A DNA stretch of 47,613 nt from Candidatus Mediterraneibacter intestinavium. Lineage in GTDB: Bacteria > Bacillota > Clostridia > Lachnospirales > Lachnospiraceae. The notes beneath the pieces were generated by a model. That model was not told the origin of the DNA and ran no database searches. It saw nothing but the letters and a program-made list of their open reading frames with translations. The stretch spans positions 1 through 47,613 of the forward strand of contig DWXK01000079.1 in the NCBI GenBank assembly GCA_019119205.1, in the 5' to 3' direction. The position numbers and the translations under genes were made by a program. Shown here in pieces: positions 1 to 7,128 of this stretch (position 1 is the first letter of the stretch; each line of letters begins with the position of its first letter).

Positions 1-48
1 ATGTTTATCGTTTTTTCCATTTATACCACTCACAGTCTCTCCCCAGTT

Positions 49-60
49 GTACAATTGTAC
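49..60. promoter_or_regulatory. 12-bp perfect palindrome, possible operator
   Basis: The first 87 bases hold no recognisable gene. The only structure seen is the perfect palindrome GTACAATTGTAC. It could be a regulator site for a gene to the left of the window. Function unknown. Confidence 0.25.
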
Positions 61-87
61 CAAAGGACACTGCGTTTGTAAAGAAGT

Positions 88-282
88 TTAATCTTTCTGT
101 GCTTCACGTTTCTTCTTTGTCACCAGTCCGCCTATCCTTCCGGTCTCCTTTGATGTAAGCGACTTCCACCCGTGCTCCAGCACTTTGTCCAGAAGCCCCA
201 GTTCCTCCGCGATCTCATATTTCGCCTTTTCCTCCGGCTCCAGATTTTTCAGATCGATCGGTTTCTCCTTTTTCTTTCCCAC
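88..282 (-). CDS. Small acid-soluble spore protein, alpha/beta type
   Basis: A 64-residue protein that would coat and protect DNA in the dormant spore. The family hallmarks are visible: a KYEIAEELGL segment at about residues 21-30 and a TSKETGRIGGLVTKKKRE segment at about 43-60. The frame stays open upstream to an ATG at 384, but a GTG at 282 is the better start because AGAGGG lies 6 nt upstream and the homologous part begins there. The segment upstream of the GTG is basic and unlike the family. PadR lies just upstream on the same strand, but a forespore-type promoter in the gap suggests separate expression. It is the main evidence that the organism sporulates. The exact paralogue is not assigned. 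Confidence 0.85.
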   Translation of the reverse strand: MGKKKEKPIDLKNLEPEEKAKYEIAEELGLLDKVLEHGWKSLTSKETGRIGGLVTKKKREAQKD

Positions 283-309
283 GACAATCCCTCTTTTCTG
301 TTTTCCAGA

Positions 310-337
310 AGTATTGCCGGATTTTTTTGAAATATTC
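310..337 (-). promoter_or_regulatory. Possible sigma-G promoter of the spore protein gene
   Basis: On the minus strand, GAATA (333-337) is followed after 16 nt by CAATACT (310-316). This resembles forespore sigma-G elements (GAATA and CATACTA) and sits about 30 nt before the GTG start. No sigma-A pair is obvious here. Assigned by resemblance and by the nature of the gene. Confidence 0.4.
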
Positions 338-394
338 TGACTTTTCCAACAGGTACCGTACACTTTTTCAAAAGTACACGGCACCCGTTAAAAA

Positions 395-718
395 TCAGAC
401 GATCTCCTCTCCCCGGAAGATAGCACTGATCCTGCCGCTGTACTCCTCCCATTCTTCCCTGTACAACTGAAGCCGTCCCACACCTCGTTCTGTTATTTTA
501 TAGTATCTCCTGTTCCGTCCGTCGAACTGTTTGTCATAGACTTCAAGGCATCCGTCTTTCTGGAGCCTTCTCAGAACCGGATACAGGGTGGACTCGGACA
601 CCTCCAGGATCTTCCGGACATCCTGGGTGATCCGATATCCGTAAGTCCCTTCTTCTTTTCCGGAAACTACTGCCAGCACCACTGCATCCAGAAGCGCCGC
701 GCCTGTATTAAATACCAT
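395..718 (-). CDS. PadR family transcriptional regulator
   Basis: A 107-residue winged-helix repressor of the PadR family. The HTH core covers roughly residues 10-80, with the typical YGYRITQDV, SESTLYPVLRRLQKDG and YYKITERG segments. The short C-terminal helix that normally dimerises is present. AAAGGAG lies 6 nt before the ATG. PadR genes often sit beside the transporter or membrane protein they control, but no such partner is in the window, so the target is unknown. Autoregulation is likely because an inverted repeat flanks its promoter. Confidence 0.9.
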   Translation of the reverse strand: MVFNTGAALLDAVVLAVVSGKEEGTYGYRITQDVRKILEVSESTLYPVLRRLQKDGCLEVYDKQFDGRNRRYYKITERGVGRLQLYREEWEEYSGRISAIFRGEEIV

Positions 719-742
719 AGTCTTCTCCTTTTTATCTCCTTA

Positions 743-792
743 AATACTATTTTCTTTCTCATATTATATTTTCTATAGTATTGATCTGTCAA
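743..792 (-). promoter_or_regulatory. padR promoter with flanking inverted repeat
   Basis: A strong sigma-A promoter reads on the minus strand: TTGACA (787-792), an 18-nt spacer and TATAAT (763-768). An 8-bp inverted repeat, AATACTAT at 743-750 and ATAGTATT at 775-782, brackets the -10 box. This suits a dimeric PadR repressor acting on its own promoter. Confidence 0.65.
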
Positions 793-874
793 GGATCCGA
801 CCGACAGAACAGGACAAAAAACGGTCAGGCAGAGGAAGATCCCCCTGACCACGCGATAACACGGGACAGCGCAA

Positions 875-915
875 AGAACACGCATGTTCCGCTCTATCCG
901 GACATGCGTGTTCTG
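875..915 (-). terminator. Hairpin downstream of uxaC, probable terminator
   Basis: Arms of about 16 nt (876-891 and 899-914) pair with one mismatch around a 7-nt loop. It lies 65 bp beyond the uxaC stop. The U-tract is poor on both strands, so it may act with Rho or mainly protect the 3' end. Confidence 0.45.
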
Positions 916-979
916 TTTCTTCTATTGAATACTTCCATCTATAAAATATTTTATTTTGTCATTACCAGATATCTGGTTA

Positions 980-2398
980 TCATTTCACAGGCTCAAGGTC
1001 AAATCCAAAATATCTCACTGCGTTATTGTAGGAAATATCTTTCACGATCCCGCCGAGCACTTTCATGTCTTTCGGATATTCACCGTTCTCCACCCAGTTT
1101 CCGAAAAGTTCGCACAGGATCCTCCGGAAATATTCGTGTCTTGTATAGGAAAGGAAACTCCTGGAATCTGTCAGCATGCCCACAAAATTGCTCAGGCAGC
1201 CCAGGTTCGCAAGGGATGTCATCTGTTTTGTCATTCCTGTTTTGTGGTCGTTGAACCACCATGCGGACCCCTGCTGGATCTTCGCCGCAGCGTCGCAGTC
1301 CTGGAAACAGCCCAGGATCGTGCCGATCGCTTCGTCATCATTTGGGTTCAGACTGTAGATGATCGTCTTCGGAAGTTCTCCCGTCACGTTCAGGGCATTC
1401 AGGAAATCTGCCATCTGCCCCGACGGCGCGTAGTTGTTGATACAATCGTATCCGGTATCCGGTCCCAGCCGGTCAAACATCGGAGTATTGTTATCTCTCT
1501 TACATCCATAATGGAGCTGCATGACCCATCCCAGCCTGCTGTACTCTCTTCCCACGAACAGCATGAACGCGGTCTTATACTTCAGTTCTTCTTCTTTCGT
1601 GATCTCGCCGCCGGCAAGTTTTTTCGCCACGATCGCTTCGATCTCTTCCTCGGAAGCCGGAGCGTACATCACATACTCAAGTGCGTGGTCGGAAGCACGG
1701 CATCCCATCTCATCAAAAAATGCCATCCGCTTCTTCAGCGCTTCTTTTATGTCCGCAAATGTCCGGACCTCCATCCCCGCTGCCGCACCGAGTTCTTTCA
1801 GGTAATCCGCAAATCCCGGCTTCTCGATACCGTTTGCCTTGTCCGGGCGCCATGCGGGAAGTACCTGGACTTCAAACGTCTCATCCTCTTTGAGCACCTT
1901 ATGCCACTCAAGGGAGTCTACCGGATCATCTGTGGTGCAGATCAGAGTAACGCCGGACTGCCGGATGATGTTCCTCACGCTCATGGAATCCTCCGCCAGT
2001 TTCGCGTTGCACAGGTTCCAGACTTCCTCGGCAGTCTCTCCATTGAGCACTCCGTTATAACCGAAATATCTGCGCAGTTCCAGATGGCTCCAGTGGTACA
2101 GCGGGTTTCCGATCCCCCGTTCCAGTGTCTCCGCCCATTTCTGGAACTTCTCCCTGTCTGAAGCGTCACCTGTGATATATCTCTCCTCCACGCCATTGGA
2201 GCGCATCAGCCTCCATTTGTAATGGTCGCCGCCCAGCCATACCTGGGTGATATTGTCAAACTTTCTGTCCTTTGCGATTTCCTCCGGGTTGATGTGGCAG
2301 TGGTAGTCCAGGATCGGCGTCTCCTCCGCATATCCGTGGAACAGTTCCTTTGCCGTTTCTGTGTTCAGCAGAAAATCCTTGTCCATAAATTCCTTCAT
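980..2398 (-). CDS. uxaC: Glucuronate/galacturonate isomerase UxaC
   Basis: Uronate isomerase, 472 residues, the usual family length. It interconverts D-glucuronate with D-fructuronate and D-galacturonate with D-tagaturonate in the cytoplasm. The amidohydrolase-like metal motif HCH is at residues 33-35 within DYHCHINPEE. Further family segments include the FRWRL-like YKWRLMRSNG and a C-terminal RFGWF-equivalent region rich in Arg and Phe. The start was placed at the ATG at 2398, preceded by AAAGGAG; the frame is open further upstream but there it runs into the gap after the regulator gene. It follows the LacI-type gene by 38 bp in the same transcript and faces uxaA-uxaB, which supply the next two steps of galacturonate breakdown. 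Confidence 0.95.
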   Translation of the reverse strand: MKEFMDKDFLLNTETAKELFHGYAEETPILDYHCHINPEEIAKDRKFDNITQVWLGGDHYKWRLMRSNGVEERYITGDASDREKFQKWAETLERGIGNPLYHWSHLELRRYFGYNGVLNGETAEEVWNLCNAKLAEDSMSVRNIIRQSGVTLICTTDDPVDSLEWHKVLKEDETFEVQVLPAWRPDKANGIEKPGFADYLKELGAAAGMEVRTFADIKEALKKRMAFFDEMGCRASDHALEYVMYAPASEEEIEAIVAKKLAGGEITKEEELKYKTAFMLFVGREYSRLGWVMQLHYGCKRDNNTPMFDRLGPDTGYDCINNYAPSGQMADFLNALNVTGELPKTIIYSLNPNDDEAIGTILGCFQDCDAAAKIQQGSAWWFNDHKTGMTKQMTSLANLGCLSNFVGMLTDSRSFLSYTRHEYFRRILCELFGNWVENGEYPKDMKVLGGIVKDISYNNAVRYFGFDLEPVK

Positions 2399-2436
2399 TT
2401 TATCTTTTCTCCTTTCAGATCTTAATATTTCAAAGT

Positions 2437-3438
2437 TCAAAAATCCGTCGTGCATCTCTTCACCAGGATGCACTTTACCGGTATCTCCTGTGAAACTTCT
2501 TCCCCATTCAACACTTTCATCATATTGTCAACAGTCATATTGCAAAGCTTCTCTCCCGTGTTATCCACGGTCGTAAGTTCCGGTTCACAGCAGACAGACA
2601 ATTCTGAGTTGTTATATCCGATAATGCTGAGGTCTTCCGGGATCTTCAGCCCTCTGGCATGAGCATATTTCACCGTACCTACCGCCATGCCGTCATCGGT
2701 AGCAAAGACGGCGTCAAACACAAGCGCACGCCTTGCGAGCAGGATATCTCTCACATAATGCACCTGATTTTTTGCATAAAGTTTCAACTCTCCCAGTACG
2801 GGAAGTCCGTGTTCCCGAAGCGCCCGCTCATAGCCCTCCAGCTTTTTGTTGGCACTGTATGAATGCGAATCCGACAGATAGAGTATCCTCTTTCTCCCCG
2901 ACTCGATCATACCGGACACGGCACTGTATGCCGCATCTTCATCTGTACTGTAAACAGAATAGACATTCTCCCCTGTGATCTTTCCGTTGATCAGAAAGAC
3001 AGGTGTCTTCTTTGCTGCTTCCCGGATGTAATCTGCACCGTCGTCTTCTTCACTGTGACCTGCATAAGTCGATCCGACCAGGATAAGCGCGTCGATGCGT
3101 TTTTTCAATATAAGTTCTACTGCATTTTCTTTCTTCTCCTGCTGATAACCGCTGCAGTAAAGGATACAGTCATAACCATATTCCCTCAGCCGATGTTCAA
3201 GAAATGAGACCGCCCTCGCCATATACGTATCCGAGACATCCGGGCAGATGATCCCTATCGTTTTCATGGAATCCAGTCCCAGCCCTCTGGCGAACACATT
3301 AGGGGTGTAATCGTTCTCCTCCATAACAGCGCGCACTTTCTGCTTCGTCTTTTCACTGACCCGCGGGCTGTCATTGACCACTCTGGACACGGTAGCAATG
3401 GATACTCCTGCCAGTTTCGCTATATCATATATATTCAT
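2437..3438 (-). CDS. LacI-family regulator of the hexuronate locus
   Basis: A 333-residue repressor. The N-terminal HTH begins MNIYDIAKLAGVS with the recognition helix ATVSRVVND, then a hinge and a periplasmic-binding-like effector domain from about residue 60. The start at 3438 has AGGAGG 6 nt upstream; the longer open frame would run through its own promoter and operator. The gene is the first of a two-gene minus-strand unit with uxaC and diverges from uxaA-uxaB. Operator-like palindromes overlap the predicted start sites of both units, so it probably represses itself and both arms until a hexuronate or pathway intermediate binds. The effector cannot be read from the sequence. Confidence 0.9.
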   Translation of the reverse strand: MNIYDIAKLAGVSIATVSRVVNDSPRVSEKTKQKVRAVMEENDYTPNVFARGLGLDSMKTIGIICPDVSDTYMARAVSFLEHRLREYGYDCILYCSGYQQEKKENAVELILKKRIDALILVGSTYAGHSEEDDGADYIREAAKKTPVFLINGKITGENVYSVYSTDEDAAYSAVSGMIESGRKRILYLSDSHSYSANKKLEGYERALREHGLPVLGELKLYAKNQVHYVRDILLARRALVFDAVFATDDGMAVGTVKYAHARGLKIPEDLSIIGYNNSELSVCCEPELTTVDNTGEKLCNMTVDNMMKVLNGEEVSQEIPVKCILVKRCTTDF

Positions 3439-3458
3439 CTCCCGCCTCCTCGCTCTTG

Positions 3459-3510
3459 CGTAATCGCTTACATATATTTTCATTATAATAGAATTACATG
3501 TTCGAATCAA
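3459..3510 (-). promoter_or_regulatory. Promoter and operator of lacI-uxaC
   Basis: The minus strand carries TTGATT (3505-3510), a 17-nt spacer and TATAAT (3482-3487), a near-consensus sigma-A promoter. Immediately downstream, over the expected start site, lies TATATGTAAGCGATTACG (3459-3476). It shares TATGTAAGC with the operator in the uxaA promoter. This arrangement predicts autorepression. Confidence 0.75.
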
Positions 3511-3605
3511 TTCTTTTTTCTCAGCATTTTTTCTAAAAACGGCCACCACATTTTTGTTTAATCCGACGATTTTAAGCGGTCCTCTGTCATTTTGGGATTT
3601 TAATA

Positions 3606-3653
3606 TTGACCTTTATCAAAAAAAGAGTTACTTTTATGTAAGCACTTACATAA
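3606..3653 (+). promoter_or_regulatory. Promoter and operator of uxaA-uxaB
   Basis: TTGACC (3606-3611), 17 nt and TACTTT (3629-3634) form the likely promoter. TTATGTAAGCACTTACATAA (3634-3653) is a 20-bp palindrome with a single mismatched pair at the centre and overlaps the predicted start site. This is a classic LacI-family operator, with the cognate repressor gene next door. Confidence 0.8.
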
Positions 3654-3683
3654 ATAGTAATGACAAACGGAAAGGAACTTACT

Positions 3684-5165
3684 ATGAAAACATATCTCAG
3701 GATCAGTCCGAAAGACAACGTAGCCGTTGCCCTGGCGCCCCTGCCGGCCGGCACGGCAGTCGAGCTGGACGAGCTGTCCTTCATTTTAAAAGAGGATATC
3801 CCTCAGGGCCACAAGTTTGCCCTCTCGGATATCCCGAACGGGACTCAGATCATCAAATACGGATATCCTATCGGTATCGCAAAAGAAGAGATCACCTGCG
3901 GTTCCTGGGTCCATACCCATAATATCCGCACCGGGCTGGGGGACCTTCTGTCCTACACCTATAACAGGCAGGTATCCGCCCCCGCCCCCACGCCGGAACG
4001 TTTCTTCCAGGGGTTCCGGCGCAGCGACGGAAAAGTGGGCGTGAGAAACGAACTGTGGATCATCCCCACCGTCGGCTGTGTGAACAACATCGCTACCGCC
4101 ATCGAGAAAAAGGCACAGTGGCTGGTATCCGGGACTGTGGAGGCAGTCGCAGCTTTTCCCCATCCTTACGGATGTTCCCAGATGGGCGATGACCAGGAAA
4201 ACACACGGCGCATCCTTGCTGATCTGGTGAACCACCCCAACGCCGGCGGCGTGCTCGTCCTGGGTCTGGGATGTGAGAACAGCGGTATCGAAGTCTTAAA
4301 AGAATACATTGGAGGCTATGACCCCAGACGGGTAAAATTCCTCGTCTGTCAGGACTCTGACGATGAGATCCAGGAAGCACTCACTCTCCTTGAAGACCTT
4401 GCTGCCTATGCAGGCACCTTCCAGCGGGAGCCCGTCTCCTGCAGTGAACTGGTCATCGGCATGAAATGCGGCGGCAGCGACGGGCTCTCCGGGATCACGG
4501 CAAATCCGACGGTAGGAGCTTTCTCCGACCTTCTCATTTCCAAGGGCGGCACCACGATCCTGACCGAAGTCCCGGAGATGTTCGGAGCGGAGACTCAGCT
4601 TATGGACCGCTGTGAAAACGAAGCCCTCTTTGAACAGACCGTAGCCCTGATCAATGACTTCAAAGAATATTTCAAGAGCCACGGGCAGACCATCTACGAG
4701 AACCCGTCTCCGGGAAACAAAAAAGGCGGGATCTCAACCCTGGAAGACAAATCCATGGGATGCACCCAGAAGTCCGGTACCGCTCCGGTGCGCGGCGTCC
4801 TCGCATACGGAGAGCAGGTAAAAGAAAAAGGGCTCAACCTCTTAAGCGCTCCCGGAAACGACCTGGTCGCTTCCACCGCCCTTGCGGCTGCTGGTGCGCA
4901 CATCGTCCTGTTCACCACCGGGAGGGGAACGCCGTTTGCTTCCCCGGTCCCAACCGTAAAGATCTCGACCAATAACCGGCTCTATGAGAAAAAAGGAAAC
5001 TGGATCGACTTCAACTGCGGCTCCCTCGTGGAGGGCGGCACCCTGGAAGAACTGCGGGACCGCTTTTTCGACTACATCATCTCCGTGGCATCCGGCGAGA
5101 AGGTAAAGTCGGAAAAAGCCGGCTTCCACGACATGGCGATCTTTAAACAGGGAGTGACTCTCTGA
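3684..5165 (+). CDS. uxaA: Altronate dehydratase UxaA
   Basis: Removes water from D-altronate to give 2-keto-3-deoxy-D-gluconate. The protein has 493 residues and both usual parts: an N-terminal SAF domain (about 1-90, with HTHN at 77-80) and the large dehydratase domain from about 115, starting GVRNELWIIPTVGCVN. Conserved stretches include the HPYGCSQMGDD segment, the GLGCEN segment and MKCGGSDGLSG. The enzyme is normally metal (iron) dependent. The ATG at 3684 has AAAGGA 7 nt upstream; an earlier in-frame ATG at 3660 is too close to the operator. It is the first gene of the uxaA-uxaB transcript. Confidence 0.95.
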   Translation: MKTYLRISPKDNVAVALAPLPAGTAVELDELSFILKEDIPQGHKFALSDIPNGTQIIKYGYPIGIAKEEITCGSWVHTHNIRTGLGDLLSYTYNRQVSAPAPTPERFFQGFRRSDGKVGVRNELWIIPTVGCVNNIATAIEKKAQWLVSGTVEAVAAFPHPYGCSQMGDDQENTRRILADLVNHPNAGGVLVLGLGCENSGIEVLKEYIGGYDPRRVKFLVCQDSDDEIQEALTLLEDLAAYAGTFQREPVSCSELVIGMKCGGSDGLSGITANPTVGAFSDLLISKGGTTILTEVPEMFGAETQLMDRCENEALFEQTVALINDFKEYFKSHGQTIYENPSPGNKKGGISTLEDKSMGCTQKSGTAPVRGVLAYGEQVKEKGLNLLSAPGNDLVASTALAAAGAHIVLFTTGRGTPFASPVPTVKISTNNRLYEKKGNWIDFNCGSLVEGGTLEELRDRFFDYIISVASGEKVKSEKAGFHDMAIFKQGVTL

Positions 5166-5253
5166 CCCGGTCCGCTGTGGACATCAATACTGCGGAAGCC
5201 TCTGCTTCCTCAGCGAAATACTTTTTAATGAACTGAAATATGGAGGTATCATC

Positions 5254-6723
5254 ATGAAGACCATCAACGAAACAATAGAAAAGGTATATGGAAATTATCC
5301 GGAAAAGATCCTCCAGTTCGGCGAGGGGAACTTCCTCCGCGCGTTCGTGGACTGGATGATCGACAAAGCAAACCGGGACGGCATTTATCAGGGCAGTATC
5401 GTCCTCTGTCAGCCTATCGCCCAGGGACTCAAAGATATGATCAACGCCCAGGACGGCGTTTATACCCTCGCCATGCGGGGTGCCGAGAACGGACAGGCAG
5501 TAGAGAACATCGAGGTCATCACCTCCGTTTCCCGCTGCATCAATCCTTATGAGGATTATGACGCGCTGATGGAACTGGCGCGGAGCGCAGACCTCGAGGT
5601 TGTCGTATCCAACACCACAGAGGCAGGTATCGCCTATCATGCAGGTGATCAGCTCACTGACCGCCCACCAGTCTCCTTCCCCGCCAAAGTGGCTGCCTTT
5701 CTCTATGAGAGATATCAGGCATTTGAGGGCGCTTCTGACAAAGGGCTCCTCTTCCTCCCGGTAGAGTTGATCGACAACAACGGCGCAGAACTGAAGCGGA
5801 TCGTCCTTCAATATGCGCAGGAATGGGAGCTGGGAGATGATTTCATCCGCTGGGTCAGCGAGGCAAATGAGTTCACCAGCACTCTGGTAGACCGGATCGT
5901 GACCGGATATCCGAGAGATGAAGTCTCTTATTTTGAAGAAAAACTGGGATACAAAGATAACATCATCGATACCAGCGAGCTGTTCAACCTCTGGGTGATC
6001 GAAGGCGACAAGAAGTGGGCGGAGAAACTCCCTGTACATAAGACCGATGCAAATGTGATCTGGACCGACGACGTAAGACCGTACAAGAAGCGCAAGGTCC
6101 GTATCCTGAACGGCGCCCACACCTCCACTGTCCTCGCCGCATATCTCGCCGGATTTGACATCGTGGGAGACTTTATGAAGGATGACACCGTTCGCACGTT
6201 TATGAACGATGTGATCTACAAAGAAGTCATCCCCACCCTGGACCTTCCAAAAGACGAGCTGGAATCCTTTGCAGCCGCTGTCAATGACCGGTTTGCTAAT
6301 CCCTATATCAAGCACAAACTGCTGGATATCGCCCTGAACTCCTGCTCCAAGTTCAATGCGAGATGCCTGCCGTCCCTCCTTGGATATGTAGAGGAGAAAG
6401 GGGAACTCCCAAAGTGCCTGACCTTCTCTCTGGCAGCATTTATCAAGTTCTATCAGGGCGAGATGAAAGACGGCGTTTATACCGGGACAAGAAAAGACGG
6501 GACCCGGTACCAGATCCGTGACGACGAGGCAGTGCTGAGATTCTTCGCAGAAACATGGTCCGGAAATGACGCGGACGCCGTTGCAGAAGCAGTCCTCTCC
6601 AACACTGATTTCTGGAGCGGGAAAGACCTGACCTCAGTTGCCGGGTTAAAAGACGCCGTTGCCGGATATCTGAAAGATCTGGAGACCAGAGACGCCAAAG
6701 AGATCATGGCGGAACTGATATAG
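5254..6723 (+). CDS. uxaB: Tagaturonate reductase UxaB
   Basis: NADH-dependent reduction of D-tagaturonate to D-altronate, the step between UxaC and UxaA. The 489-residue protein belongs to the mannitol dehydrogenase family. The N-terminal Rossmann segment ILQFGEGNFLRAFVDW lies at about residues 17-32, and the catalytic region contains KVRILNGAHT near residue 285. GGAGG is 7 nt before the ATG. An 88-bp gap separates it from uxaA, with no strong terminator inside. Fructuronate reductase (UxuB) is a relative, but pairing with UxaA favours the galacturonate branch. Confidence 0.93.
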   Translation: MKTINETIEKVYGNYPEKILQFGEGNFLRAFVDWMIDKANRDGIYQGSIVLCQPIAQGLKDMINAQDGVYTLAMRGAENGQAVENIEVITSVSRCINPYEDYDALMELARSADLEVVVSNTTEAGIAYHAGDQLTDRPPVSFPAKVAAFLYERYQAFEGASDKGLLFLPVELIDNNGAELKRIVLQYAQEWELGDDFIRWVSEANEFTSTLVDRIVTGYPRDEVSYFEEKLGYKDNIIDTSELFNLWVIEGDKKWAEKLPVHKTDANVIWTDDVRPYKKRKVRILNGAHTSTVLAAYLAGFDIVGDFMKDDTVRTFMNDVIYKEVIPTLDLPKDELESFAAAVNDRFANPYIKHKLLDIALNSCSKFNARCLPSLLGYVEEKGELPKCLTFSLAAFIKFYQGEMKDGVYTGTRKDGTRYQIRDDEAVLRFFAETWSGNDADAVAEAVLSNTDFWSGKDLTSVAGLKDAVAGYLKDLETRDAKEIMAELI

Positions 6724-6796
6724 TCAGACCGCCCGAAGGACTTTTACTCCATATGTGGAGCCAAAGTAATGTGGGACCAAAGGACTTCTCCATAGA

Positions 6797-6843
6797 AAAA
6801 TATCCCCCTCAAAGTAGCTGCTTTGAAGGGGATATTTTTTATG
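6797..6843. terminator. Bidirectional intrinsic terminator
   Basis: The A-rich run AAAAATATCCCC pairs with GGGGATATTTTTT, with CTCAAAG/CTTTGAA continuing the stem around a short loop. It lies between two convergent units, uxaB (plus) and the DUF1294 gene (minus), and has T-runs on both strands. Confidence 0.9.
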
Positions 6844-6849
6844 GAGCAT

Positions 6850-7128
6850 TCATGCATTCTGCAGGAGTTCAAGCACTAGTACCGCAACGATCACGCAGTG
6901 CAGGACCAGCATCACCGGAACCCCCACCACAAACTTCGCCTTTTTTGTCTTATGCCGGAACATCATCATTCCAGCGAGCGCTCCTACAGAACCTCCCGCG
7001 AGTGCGACCAGCAGCAGAGCACGTTCGGAGATCCTCCAGTCACCGCGCTTTGCCTTCCACTTGTCCAGCCCGTACATGATCCATGCCGCCACATTTATGA
7101 TGATAAGATAATATATCAGATATCTCAT
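6850..7128 (-). CDS. DUF1294 small membrane protein
   Basis: A 92-residue protein with the family layout: a first hydrophobic helix (about 2-20) followed by YGLDKWKAKRGDWRISE, a second helix (about 38-57) and a C-terminal helix (about 68-90). The DK.....WRISE segment is the recognisable DUF1294 signature. Function is not established. It overlaps the end of addA by 4 bp and is preceded by GAGGAG inside addA, so it is probably made by translational coupling as the last gene of the addBA unit. Confidence 0.85.
   Translation of the reverse strand: MRYLIYYLIIINVAAWIMYGLDKWKAKRGDWRISERALLLVALAGGSVGALAGMMMFRHKTKKAKFVVGVPVMLVLHCVIVAVLVLELLQNA

Noticed and set aside
956..2161. Long open frame of 401 codons on the plus strand
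   Set aside because: It lies entirely antisense to uxaC, encodes no recognisable domain and has a composition typical of a mirror frame.
5143..6315. Open frame of 390 codons on the minus strand
   Set aside because: It is antisense to uxaB and shows no motif; uxaB is a full-length, clearly recognised enzyme.
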